A stretch of 64,000 nt of DNA. Source: RBG-16-64-43 sp964353865. GTDB lineage: Bacteria; Chloroflexota; Anaerolineae; Anaerolineales; RBG-16-64-43. The first letter of the stretch is position 1; every line of letters begins with the position of its first letter. Positions 17,265 to 25,220 of this stretch are shown here, piece after piece. Where the stretch lies: positions 40,639 through 104,638 of the forward strand of contig CAYGXJ010000040.1 of assembly GCA_964353865.1 (NCBI GenBank), in the 5' to 3' direction. Position numbers and translations under genes: made by a program. The notes beneath the pieces were generated by a model. It saw nothing but the letters and a program-made list of their open reading frames with translations, searched no databases and was not told the DNA's origin.

Positions 17265-18308
17265 ATGAATTTCGTTACCGGAGCTACCGGACATATCGGC
17301 AACGTGCTGGTGCGCGAGCTTGTCGCACGCGGCGAGCGCGTGCGCGCGCTGCTCTTCCCCGGTGAAGACCGGCGCCCGCTAGAAGGCCTGGCGGTTGAGA
17401 TCGTTGAAGGCGACGTGCTCGATCAAAACGTGCTGCGGCGCGCGATGCGCGGCGCGAGGCGCGTCTTCCACCTGGCGGGCGTCATCTCGATCATGCCCGG
17501 CAAGCAGGAGGTCATGCGCCAGGTCAACGTCGAGGGCACCAAGAATGTGATTGCCGCCTGCCGCGAGTCCGGCGTGCAGCGCCTGATCTACACCTCCTCG
17601 ATTCACGCCATCGCTGAGGCCCCGCAGGGCCAGGTGATTGACGAGGGCCTGCCCTTCTCGGCGCATCGCGCTTGGGGCAAGTACGACAAGACCAAAGCCG
17701 AAGCCTCACTCGAAGTGCAACGCGCAGCGGAGGAGGGGCTGGACGCGGTCATCGTCTGTCCGACCGGCGTCATCGGACCGCACGACTACCGCGGGTCAAT
17801 GTTCGGCGAGTTCCTCTTGGATTGCGCGAGCCCCCGGCCGCATATGTACATCGACGGCGCGTACGATTTCGTCGACGTGCGCGACGTGGCCCATGGGCAT
17901 ATTCTCGCGGCCGAGATGGGCCGCCGTGGCGAGGCCTATATCCTATCGGGCGGGCGCATCACCGTGCGCCAGATCATTGAGGCGGTGGAGGGATTCACCG
18001 GGCGGCTTATGCCCAAGCTGCGTATACCGGTGGGGTTGGCGCGAACGATCGCCTACTTCACGCCGGTCTGGTACCGCGCGGCCAAGCGCACGCCGCGCTT
18101 CACGCCGTATTCGATTCACACGGTGCTCTCGAATTCGCACATCTCGGCCGACAAGGCGCGCCGCGAGCTGGGCTACAAATCGCGGCCGCTGGTGCAGTCG
18201 ATTTCCGATGCGGTAGCGTGGATGGTGTCGTATCGGCGGTTGCGCTTGGTGCCGCAAACCGCAGATCCTGCACCACAGAGAGCACACAGACCCCGGAGAC
18301 GATCTTAG
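17265..18308 (+). CDS. NAD(P)-dependent epimerase/dihydroflavonol-reductase-like SDR
   Basis: A 347-residue extended short-chain dehydrogenase. The Rossmann motif FVTGATGHIGNVL (residues 3-15), HLAGV, LIYTSSIHAI and the YDKTK catalytic pair (about 144) are present, as are PTGVIGPHD and DFVDVRDVAHGHI typical of dihydroflavonol-reductase-like enzymes. The substrate is unknown. The last 18 or so residues (PQRAHRPRRRS end) are encoded by an intergenic repeat, so the original stop was probably earlier. It lies just behind the TetR gene and may be its target. Confidence 0.82.
   Translation: MNFVTGATGHIGNVLVRELVARGERVRALLFPGEDRRPLEGLAVEIVEGDVLDQNVLRRAMRGARRVFHLAGVISIMPGKQEVMRQVNVEGTKNVIAACRESGVQRLIYTSSIHAIAEAPQGQVIDEGLPFSAHRAWGKYDKTKAEASLEVQRAAEEGLDAVIVCPTGVIGPHDYRGSMFGEFLLDCASPRPHMYIDGAYDFVDVRDVAHGHILAAEMGRRGEAYILSGGRITVRQIIEAVEGFTGRLMPKLRIPVGLARTIAYFTPVWYRAAKRTPRFTPYSIHTVLSNSHISADKARRELGYKSRPLVQSISDAVAWMVSYRRLRLVPQTADPAPQRAHRPRRRS
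18269..18307. repeat. Interspersed repeat read as the SDR C-terminus (copy 1)
   Basis: CACCACAGAGAGCACACAGA followed by CCCCGGAGACGATCTTAG. It matches the repeat at 19374-19414 in its last part (AGACGATC then C/T then TAG) and the one at 50406-50442 in its CACCGCC/GAGAACGC style. Elements of this kind are spread through many bacterial genomes. Here it supplies the stop codon of the gene. Confidence 0.65.
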
Positions 18309-18368
18309 TATTCTGGCATTGCGGTCGGGTTTGGTACTAGGTCGGGGGGGTGCGGGAATCTGGGGGTA

Positions 18369-18532
18369 GGGGCACGCCATGGTGTGCCCGAACAAACAAG
18401 CCCAAGGGTGTAGGCCTCTGGAAGCCTGTCCCGCGACGCGGGGTGGGAAGCGAAGCTCCCACTCCCAACAAGAAGAATCATCCCCTCCCCTTCAAGAAGA
18501 ACCTGTCCTGCGAAGCGGGAGGTAGGGTGGGG
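18369..18532. repeat. Composite palindromic repeat
   Basis: Palindrome at 18369-18389 (GGGGCACGCCATGGTGTGCCC, one mismatch), then the companion motif at 18406-18440 (GGTGTAGGCCTCTGGAAGCC, TGTCCCGCGACGCGGGG), an imperfect hairpin GTGGGAAGC-GAA-GCTCCCAC, and a second TGTCCTGCGAAGCGGGAGG ending near 18522. The purine-rich end of this element provides the ribosome site of the SDR gene that follows. Confidence 0.7.
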
Positions 18533-18535
18533 TCA

Positions 18536-19414
18536 ATGTTGGCTATGAATCCATCGCATTCGTCTGACGCTTTCCGAGGGCGCCTGGCCCTCATCACCGG
18601 CGCCTCCTCCGGCATTGGCGAGGCTGCCGCGCTGCGCCTCGCGCGCGAGGGCCTGCGCCTCGTCCTCGTCGCCCGCCGCGAGGAGAGGCTCGAGGCTGTC
18701 GCCACACGCGTGCGTGAGGCCGGCGGAGAGGCCCACGTGCTCGCGGCCGACCTCACCAACGAGGCGGATCGCGCCCGCATGCTTGCCGCTGCGCACGAGC
18801 TTGGTCCGCTGGACCTGCTCATCAACAACGCCGGTTTCGGGTGGTACGGCTACGGCTCGCGCATGCCGGTGGCCTTGGCGCGCGAGATGCTGGCGCTCAA
18901 CGTCGGCGCGGCGGTCGACCTGAGTCTGAACATCCTGCGCCAGATGGTAGCGCGCGGGCGCGGCCACATCATCAACATCTCCTCGATTGCCGGCAGCCTG
19001 CCCAGCCAGGGCATCGCGATGTACGCCGGCACCAAATCGTTCCTCGATTCGTTTACCACGGCGCTGCACCGCGAGTTGCGCGGGACGCGCGTCTATGCCA
19101 GCCTCGTGAAACCCGGCCCGGTACGCACCGAGTTCTTCGACGCCAACGCCGGCGAAGGGACCGGGCAGCGCATCCCGGCCGAACGATTTGCGATCAGCGC
19201 TGAGCAAGTGGCCGAGCGCATTTGGGGGCTGGTGCGGCGCCCGCGGCGGGTGATCTACATTCCGCGCGTGCTGACGCTCTCGCAGTGGGTGGAGCCTGCC
19301 GTGGGGTGGCTGATCGATTTCCTGGGGCCGTTGCTTCTGCGCCGTCATCCGGCGTATGAGAGGATCCAAGAGCTTTCACCGCCGAGATCGCGGAGAACGC
19401 AGAGACGATCCTAG
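18536..19414 (+). CDS. Classical SDR-family oxidoreductase
   Basis: A 292-residue short-chain dehydrogenase with TGASSGIG (about residues 22-29), NNAG (about 98), the catalytic Ser in NISSIAGS and YAGTK (about 163-167), then KPGPVRTEFF. The reaction is an NAD(P)H-linked alcohol/ketone conversion of unknown substrate; family members of this type include ketoreductases attached to membranes by a C-terminal hydrophobic segment, and WLIDFLGPLLLRR near the end fits that. ATG 18536 is the first start after the repeat. The C-terminal SPPRSRRTQRRS is encoded by an interspersed repeat. Confidence 0.82.
   Translation: MLAMNPSHSSDAFRGRLALITGASSGIGEAAALRLAREGLRLVLVARREERLEAVATRVREAGGEAHVLAADLTNEADRARMLAAAHELGPLDLLINNAGFGWYGYGSRMPVALAREMLALNVGAAVDLSLNILRQMVARGRGHIINISSIAGSLPSQGIAMYAGTKSFLDSFTTALHRELRGTRVYASLVKPGPVRTEFFDANAGEGTGQRIPAERFAISAEQVAERIWGLVRRPRRVIYIPRVLTLSQWVEPAVGWLIDFLGPLLLRRHPAYERIQELSPPRSRRTQRRS
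19374..19414. repeat. Interspersed repeat read as the SDR C-terminus (copy 2)
   Basis: TTTCACCGCCGAGATCGCGG then AGAACGCAGAGACGATCCTAG. The same element occurs at 50406-50442 in a non-coding position and in altered form at 18269-18307. It supplies the last 12 codons and the stop of the SDR gene. Confidence 0.7.
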
Positions 19415-19805
19415 GCTTCTGAAACTGCGGTGGGTGAGTCAGGCTGTTAGCTGCAATGCAACGACCGCCGAACGGCCCGAATCCGCCTCCCGCCCCGGCA
19501 GTTGCCCCTCAACGGGACCGCGCCTAGAATCAGTGCACAAGCTATCGCCAATCCTGCCCACGCATGCCGCGGGCACGGCATGCCGTGCCCGCACAGACTT
19601 CCTGCAGGGTGTGAGCATCTGGAAGCGTGTCCCGCGAAGCGGGATGTGGGCGAGCCCCCAGGTGATGGACTGCACCCTGCGCGTGAAGGAAGGCGAAGTG
19701 ATCGCTGAGGATCAACTGGGAATCGTGGACTCGTTCGTCAAGGGCGTGATCACACAGCCCAACTAGCCGTTGCTACGCAGTGTGAGGTGCCGGAGACGTG
19801 CTGGC
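19415..19805. other. Repeat-bearing gap with a possible short remnant
   Basis: Contains a perfect 24-bp palindrome at 19569-19592 (core GGGCACGGCATGCCGTGCCC) followed by the companion motif at 19607-19650 (GGTGTGAGCATCTGGAAGCG, TGTCCCGCGAAGCGGGA). A 33-codon open frame at 19665-19766 (begins MDCTLRVKEGEVIAEDQLG) reads like protein rather than noise and could be the tail of a decayed gene; I do not recognise it. Confidence 0.55.
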
Positions 19806-20756
19806 ATGCAGCGCGTGGATGTGAGTTCGATCGGTGAGACTGCCCGTGCGTTGCTCGGGAGCGGAGCGCGCGGCAAAGTGCTCGCGTGCGTCACCGGCGC
19901 GGCTTACCTGGAGGCCGAGGCGGGCGAGGTGCTCTGGCTAACCTCGCCGAAAGCGCCGCGCCACACCCGCGCCGGGCGCAGCGACTGGCGGCAAGCCTGG
20001 CCTGAGGTGGGCACACCATACGTCGTGCACGGTGAGCAGATCGAGTTTGGCAGTAGTTTCATGGTCGACCTAGCGCAGGCCGAGCTCTGGCTCGCGCCGC
20101 AACCTGGCGCAGAGGTAGCCGTCGCGCAGAGTGCAATTGCGCCTTCCTTGTACGCGTTGTTCTCGCAGGGATCAGCGCTCCCCAAGCCGCTTGGGCTCGG
20201 GCAATTGATAGGCTGGGTTCTTGCGCTGGGAGAAGGGCGGGCCGCGCCGCACAAGGCATTGCCGCAGGATCTCTTCGTCGCTTGCGCATGGGAGAGCGTT
20301 GCCCGCGTGGCCGAGGCGATCTTGGCGCACGACGGCGCGCAACTCAAGACGGCTGTGCGCCCGCTCGTCGGTCTTGGGCCGGGGCTGACGCCTGCGGGCG
20401 ATGACTTTGTTGGTAGTCTATTCTTCACTTTGCATTATCTGGGGCGCACCTACGCGCCTCTTAGGGCCGCGGTCGAGGCGGCGCGTATTGACCTCTCCTC
20501 GCATCGCTCAGAAACGCACGCTATAAGCTTTGCCGTGATGAGCGACATGGCGCGAGGCGAGGGACCTGAACCGCTGCACGAGTTCCTCGGCGCGGTGTTG
20601 GCCGGCGAACCGGCTGCGCTCATCGAGCGTGCCGCGCGCGAGCTCGTGGCCATCGGCCATTCGAGTGGGTGGGACATGCTGCTCGGTTGCGTGGTCGGGG
20701 TGCTATTGACAATCCGGCCCCCTTCTCCCCCAACTGCCACCCCAACGAATGCGTGA
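19806..20756 (+). CDS. DUF2877 (AllH-like) protein
   Basis: A 316-residue soluble protein of the DUF2877 family, whose characterised relatives are AllH-type subunits linked to oxamate carbamoyltransferase in allantoin breakdown. The signature LVGLGPGLTPAGDDFVGS is at about residues 186-203, and IGHSSGWDMLLG near the end is the second conserved block. No allantoin, carbamate-kinase or FdrA-like genes are nearby, so the specific role is open. ATG 19806 is preferred over an upstream in-frame TTG. It is flanked on both sides by palindromic repeats. Confidence 0.75.
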   Translation: MQRVDVSSIGETARALLGSGARGKVLACVTGAAYLEAEAGEVLWLTSPKAPRHTRAGRSDWRQAWPEVGTPYVVHGEQIEFGSSFMVDLAQAELWLAPQPGAEVAVAQSAIAPSLYALFSQGSALPKPLGLGQLIGWVLALGEGRAAPHKALPQDLFVACAWESVARVAEAILAHDGAQLKTAVRPLVGLGPGLTPAGDDFVGSLFFTLHYLGRTYAPLRAAVEAARIDLSSHRSETHAISFAVMSDMARGEGPEPLHEFLGAVLAGEPAALIERAARELVAIGHSSGWDMLLGCVVGVLLTIRPPSPPTATPTNA

Positions 20757-20820
20757 GATATGCATTCCCTGGCACATGGATTGTCTTCGCAGGAATTCCA
20801 CGCCCAATTGCGATGATGTG

Positions 20821-20849
20821 TTGTGACTCGGTTGTTGGTGGCCTACAAT
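20821..20849 (+). promoter_or_regulatory. Promoter upstream of the GH5 gene
   Basis: TTGTGA (20821-20826), 17-base spacer, TACAAT (20844-20849). It would give a leader of about 200 bases before the GH5 start, carrying two perfect hairpins from the composite repeat. Confidence 0.6.
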
Positions 20850-20888
20850 ACACAGTGCACCTAATCCCGCGCCGCAGGGAAAGGGGGC

Positions 20889-21033
20889 CGGGCACGGCAT
20901 GCCGTGCCCGAACAGGAACTTGGCGGGGTGTAGGCTCTAGGAGTGGGGAGCGAAGCTCCCCACTCCTAGAAAAGAAGACCTCCCCCTCCCTTTAGGGAGC
21001 CTGTCCTGCGAAGCGGGAGGGGCAGGGGGTGGT
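20889..21033. repeat. Composite palindromic repeat in the GH5 leader
   Basis: A perfect 22-bp palindrome at 20889-20910 (core GGGCACGGCATGCCGTGCCC), GGTGTAGG motif at 20927, a perfect 15-bp hairpin at 20937-20969 (arms CTAGGAGTGGGGAGC, loop GAA), and TGTCCTGCGAAGCGGGAGG near 21001-21019. This is the most complete copy of the composite element in the window. Confidence 0.85.
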
Positions 21034-21058
21034 CAACCCTACAGGGAGGACTCGACCA

Positions 21059-22936
21059 ATGATCATAACCTCCGGTCCCTGGTTCACCGATGAACACGGC
21101 CGCACGCTGATCTTGCGAGGTGTCAACCTCGGCGGGAGCAGCAAAGTCCCCTTCACGCCGGATGGCGCCTCTTACATCCGCGATGGATTCCTCAACCATC
21201 GCGCCGTCTCCTTCGTTGGCCGCCCATTTCCCCTGGCCGAGGCGGATGAACACTTCGGCCGCCTCGCGCGCTGGGGCTTCACCTTCCTGCGCTTCCTCAT
21301 CACCTGGGAAGCCATCGAACACGGCGGCCCCGACCGTTACGACCAGGCCTACCTCGACTACGTGCGCGCCATCGTTGAGAAAGCCGGCCAACACGGGTTG
21401 AGCCTCTTTATTGACCCGCACCAGGACGTCTGGTCGCGCTTCTCGGGCGGCGACGGCGCACCCGGCTGGACTCTCGAGGCGGTGGGCTTCGACCTGGCCA
21501 GCCTGCATGAGGCCGGCGCGGCGATGGTCCATCAGATGCATGGCGACCCCTTCCCACGCATGATCTGGCCGACCAACGCGACCAAGCTCGCCTCAGCGAC
21601 CATGTTTACGCTCTTCTTCGGCGGCAACGACTTCGCGCCGAAGACGCGCATCGAGGGCGAACCGGCGCAAGAGTACCTGCAGCGCCACTATATCGAGGCC
21701 GTGCGCCAGGTGGGGCTGCGCTTACGCGACCTGCCCAACGTGGTGGGCTACGACACGCTCAACGAGCCCTCCTGCGGCTGGATCGGCTGGCGCGACCTGG
21801 CCTCGCCAGGCGGCGAGCTGCGCGCCGGGCATATGCCCGCCCCGCTGCAGTCGATGCTGCTTGGCGCGGGACACCCGCAGCGGGTCGAGCACTGGGAGCC
21901 GACCCTGCTCGGGCCGATGCGGCGCGGCGCAGACCTCATCAACCCGCGCAGGCTGCACGCATGGGCCGAGGGTCGCGAGTGCGTATGGCGCGCGAACGGC
22001 GTGTGGGATCTGGATGCGAACGGCGAGCCACGCCTGCTGCGGCCGGACCACTTCACAGTCGTAGGCGGTCGCCAGGTCGACTTTGCGCGCGACTACTACA
22101 AGCCGTTCGCCAACCGTCTTGCCCGCGAGATCCGCAGTGCGCATCCACAGGCGCTCCTCTTCCTCGAGAGCGATCCGATCTTGCCCAAGCTGGATTGGGG
22201 GGCGGCCGACGCGCCGGGCGTCGTCTATGCGCCGCACTGGTACGACGGCTACGTCCTGTACACCAAATCCTATTCGCCGCACCTGGGCGCAGATATGTTC
22301 ACGGGCAAGGTCGTCTTCCTGCGCAGCAAGGTGCTGCGCTCGTTCGAGGCGCAGCTCGGGCGCCTGAGGCGCATCGCACGCGAGAACCTGGGCGGCGTGC
22401 CGGTGCTTATTGGCGAATTCGGCATCCCTTTCGACATGAACCAGAAGCGCTCCTACCGGACGGGGGATTTCCGCGAGCAGCGCGCCGCGCTCGATCGCAC
22501 CTTCCGCGCGCTAGAAGCCAACCTGCTTTCGGGGACGCTGTGGAACTACACGGCTGACAACACCAACGCGCGCGGCGACCAATGGAACGATGAGGACCTC
22601 TCGCTCTTCAGCCGGGACCAGCAACGCGATCCGGACGACCCGGACTCGGGCGGCCGCGCGCTCGAGGCCGCGGTGCGCCCCTACGCGCGCGCAGTGGCCG
22701 GCGAGCCGCTGCGCATGAGCTTCGATTTGCGCACACTCGAGTTCGTGCTCGAATTCCGCCACGACCCGCGCGCCACCGCGCCAACCGAGATCTTCCTCCC
22801 GCGCCTACACTACCCGTACGGCGCGCGCGTGGAGGTCTCGGATGGAACGTATGAGGTGCGCGAGGCGGAGCAAGTCCTCGTGTACCGCCATGGCGAAACG
22901 CGTGAGAACCATGCAGTGAGGGTGAACCCAACCTGA
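21059..22936 (+). CDS. GH5-family glycoside hydrolase (endoglycoceramidase-like)
   Basis: A 625-residue cytoplasmic-looking hydrolase without signal peptide. The N-terminus ILRGVNLGGSSK, RFLITWEAIEHGGPDRYD and FIDPHQDVWSR fit the GH5 barrel. The acid/base Glu is in YDTLNEPSCGW (about residue 237) and the nucleophile in VPVLIGEFGIPFD (about 453). A beta-rich C-terminal domain (about 540-625) is as in endoglycoceramidase-type GH5 enzymes. Glycolipid or beta-glucoside cleavage is likely; the exact substrate is not. GGAGG upstream supports ATG 21059. The leader carries repeat hairpins. Confidence 0.85.
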   Translation: MIITSGPWFTDEHGRTLILRGVNLGGSSKVPFTPDGASYIRDGFLNHRAVSFVGRPFPLAEADEHFGRLARWGFTFLRFLITWEAIEHGGPDRYDQAYLDYVRAIVEKAGQHGLSLFIDPHQDVWSRFSGGDGAPGWTLEAVGFDLASLHEAGAAMVHQMHGDPFPRMIWPTNATKLASATMFTLFFGGNDFAPKTRIEGEPAQEYLQRHYIEAVRQVGLRLRDLPNVVGYDTLNEPSCGWIGWRDLASPGGELRAGHMPAPLQSMLLGAGHPQRVEHWEPTLLGPMRRGADLINPRRLHAWAEGRECVWRANGVWDLDANGEPRLLRPDHFTVVGGRQVDFARDYYKPFANRLAREIRSAHPQALLFLESDPILPKLDWGAADAPGVVYAPHWYDGYVLYTKSYSPHLGADMFTGKVVFLRSKVLRSFEAQLGRLRRIARENLGGVPVLIGEFGIPFDMNQKRSYRTGDFREQRAALDRTFRALEANLLSGTLWNYTADNTNARGDQWNDEDLSLFSRDQQRDPDDPDSGGRALEAAVRPYARAVAGEPLRMSFDLRTLEFVLEFRHDPRATAPTEIFLPRLHYPYGARVEVSDGTYEVREAEQVLVYRHGETRENHAVRVNPT

Positions 22937-23004
22937 GGCTCGCGCGCATCGGAACACCGGTTGCCCGCGCTGTTCACCTGTCGCTTGATGGATGCACGAA
23001 TGGG

Positions 23005-23034
23005 AAAAAGAGGGTGGCCGCAATGGCCACCCTC
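23005..23034 (-). terminator. Intrinsic terminator of the ABC exporter operon
   Basis: Read on the minus strand: a 10-bp stem GAGGGTGGCC / GGCCACCCTC with a 5-base loop, followed directly by TTTTTCCC. It lies 40 bases beyond the permease stop and also separates the convergent GH5 gene. Confidence 0.85.
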
Positions 23035-23074
23035 ATCCGTTCTCACCATGTAAGCGGATAGTCCCAGATCACCT

Positions 23075-23887
23075 CTACAGCGAGAGCAACAACCCCACCA
23101 GGTACGGCGCCCAGGCCAAGAGGGCCAACGCCGGGTGGCGGCCGCGCGTCACGTTCTTGCTATCCCATTTGAAGAGAAAAACGCTCATAGCGAAGGCCAG
23201 CAGCCCGCCCGCCGCGAGCACGCCGAGCGAGAGCCACGGGTCGATGCTCGGCGCGCCGTGCATGGCCAGGCCGTCGAACGCGCTCATGGCATACGTCGTC
23301 GGCAGGATCAGCGCGACCTTTGCCAGCGAAGCCGGGAGCACGCTGGTGGGGAGCATCAGCCCGCCCAGCAGCATCGACGGCAGGAAGAGCAGTTGCGACC
23401 ACAACACCGTGATGCGGCTGCTCGAGGAAATCACGCCGATCAGGATGCCGATGCCGGCAAAGGCCAGCGCCATGACTAGGTAGATCAGGAAGAACGCCAC
23501 CCAGTTGACCGGTGCCACGGCACCGAAGAACAGCGGTCCGGTGATGGCGATGATGACCGTGACCAGCAGCGCGTGCAGCATGGTGGTCAGGACCGGGATG
23601 ACGAGGATCGAGAGCGTGGGCACGCCGTTGATGCGGTAGCTTCGGAAGATGCCCGCCTCGCGCGCGGTGACGTGCGGATCGGGCAGGCCGAGCAGCGCGC
23701 CGCTGAGCACCGCGAAGACCGACATGGCCGGGACCATCACCTGGATGAAACCCGGATTGAGCTGGGCGAAGAGCAGGCCCAGCAGCGCATAGAAACCCAG
23801 CGGGAACAAATAGTTCATGAGCAGCAGCGTCCGGTTGCGGATGCCGGTGCGGAATTCGAAGGCGAAGTGCTGGGCGAAGGCGTTCAT
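23075..23887 (-). CDS. ABC-2 type transporter permease
   Basis: A 270-residue membrane permease with six hydrophobic spans in the ABC-2 pattern: a cytoplasmic N-terminus (FAFEFRTGIRNRTLLLMNYLF), a long loop-bearing first half, and the conserved segment VLWSQLLFLPSMLLGGLMLP (about residues 167-186). It overlaps the ATPase stop by 4 bases, so the two are coupled. It probably exports a drug, lipid or polysaccharide unit; the substrate is unknown. A terminator follows. Confidence 0.87.
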   Translation of the reverse strand: MNAFAQHFAFEFRTGIRNRTLLLMNYLFPLGFYALLGLLFAQLNPGFIQVMVPAMSVFAVLSGALLGLPDPHVTAREAGIFRSYRINGVPTLSILVIPVLTTMLHALLVTVIIAITGPLFFGAVAPVNWVAFFLIYLVMALAFAGIGILIGVISSSSRITVLWSQLLFLPSMLLGGLMLPTSVLPASLAKVALILPTTYAMSAFDGLAMHGAPSIDPWLSLGVLAAGGLLAFAMSVFLFKWDSKNVTRGRHPALALLAWAPYLVGLLLSL

Positions 23888-24801
23888 CGAGCAGCCCCTT
23901 TCGTCGTGATCTCCAGAAAGCGGTCCTCGAGCGATGGGCGTTCGACGCGCAGGTCGATCAGCGTGTCCCCCTGCGCGGCCAGGTGCGAGATGAGGGCCGA
24001 GATGGTCGGGCCGATATCGCGGCTGAAGTAGATGACGTACTCGCCTTCGGTCGCCGTCTGCGCGACGGCGGGGAAGGAAAGCCCCGCGGCCATGAGGCTC
24101 GAGCCTTCGGTGCGCACTGAGATCTTGGTCAGGCCGGCGCCGGTGGCGGTGATCTCAAGCGGTGTGCCGAGCGCGACCAGCTTGCCGCGCATGAGGATCG
24201 CCACGCGCGTCGACATCTCGGCCGCTTCGGCCATATCGTGCGTCGCGAGCAGGATCGTTGTGCCGCCGGCCTGCAGCTCGCGCATCAGGTCGTGCAGCAT
24301 GGCACGCGAGGCCACGTCCAGCCCGGCGGTCGGTTCATCGAGGAAGAGGACCGGCGGCTTGTGGGCGACGGCCAGCGCGAGCGAGAGCCGCCGCTGCTGC
24401 CCGGCCGAGAGCTGGTGGTACTGTGCCGTGCGCTTTTCGGCCAGCCCGACGCGGTCTATGAGGTCGTCACGTGGCGGCGCTCCATGGTAGGCGCAGAACA
24501 GGCGCAGCGCCTCATCGACGCGGATGCTTTCCGGCAGGCCGGAGGTTTGAAGCTGCACGCCGATGAGCGAGCGCAGTTGGCGCGTCTGGCGCGCGGGGTC
24601 TACGCCCGCGATGCGCAGCGATCCGCCATCCGGGAAGCGCAGCCCCTCCAGGCTTTCGAGGGTGGAGGTCTTGCCGGCGCCGTTGGGGCCGAGCAGGCCG
24701 AAGATCTCGCCGCGCTCGACCTCGAAGCTGATCCCATCGACGGCGACGAACGTGCCGTACGCCTTGCGAAAATCCTTGACTTGGATGACGGTTTCGTTCA
24801 T
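23884..24801 (-). CDS. ABC transporter ATP-binding protein
   Basis: A 305-residue ATPase of the drug/polysaccharide exporter class. Walker A is GPNGAGKTST (about residues 39-48), the Q-loop follows, the signature is LSAGQQRRLSLALA (about 134), Walker B FLDEPTAGLD (about 158), the switch His is in ATHDMAEAAE, and a roughly 90-residue C-terminal domain follows. Start 24801 is preceded by GGAGGT at 6 bases; the longer open frame upstream is repeat-rich intergenic DNA and is not included. Pairs with the overlapping permease. Confidence 0.9.
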   Translation of the reverse strand: MNETVIQVKDFRKAYGTFVAVDGISFEVERGEIFGLLGPNGAGKTSTLESLEGLRFPDGGSLRIAGVDPARQTRQLRSLIGVQLQTSGLPESIRVDEALRLFCAYHGAPPRDDLIDRVGLAEKRTAQYHQLSAGQQRRLSLALAVAHKPPVLFLDEPTAGLDVASRAMLHDLMRELQAGGTTILLATHDMAEAAEMSTRVAILMRGKLVALGTPLEITATGAGLTKISVRTEGSSLMAAGLSFPAVAQTATEGEYVIYFSRDIGPTISALISHLAAQGDTLIDLRVERPSLEDRFLEITTKGAAR

Positions 24802-25220
24802 CGTGCGACCTCCAGGCGTGGCGGTGGATTCCGGCGCGTTACCTGCATTGTAGCGTGAGCTCAGCCTTGCCGGCATCCTACAAAAGAGGGACGGGTAGAC
24901 CGGTGGCCGGGTGAAGTCGCTCTCGGTCTCTGGGAGCCTGTCCCGCGAAGCGGGAGGGGCGTGGGGGTGCCCGCTGCGGGCGTTGTGCGCGGATATTCGG
25001 TCCAGTAGGAGCACGGGCAGATTGAGGATTGGAGAGGGGGTGGCCCATGGACGACGGGTGCCGAGGGCGGAAGGCGGTGATGCACGCGGTAACGTGGATC
25101 CATTGCGAGGAGTGAGCGCAGCGCAGATGGAGGTTGCAGTCGTCGTTTGACCGCTCGCGGAATATCGGCAACAATTGAGGCCGGGGGGCGCGAAACCCCT
25201 GGGGGCAAGGAGGGTCGCTG
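24802..25220. other. 419-base divergent gap with repeat fragment
   Basis: Divergent promoter region between the ABC operon and the nuclease operon. It contains an orphan companion repeat motif at 24931-24968 (TGGGAGCCTGTCCCGCGAAG then CGGGAGGGGCGTGGGGG) without its palindrome, and a plus-strand promoter listed separately. Confidence 0.55.
25147..25175 (+). promoter_or_regulatory. Promoter upstream of the nuclease gene
   Basis: TTGACC (25147-25152), 17-base spacer, AACAAT (25170-25175), about 45 bases before ATG 25221. If the nuclease N-terminus is captured host DNA, this promoter is host-derived too. Confidence 0.5.
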
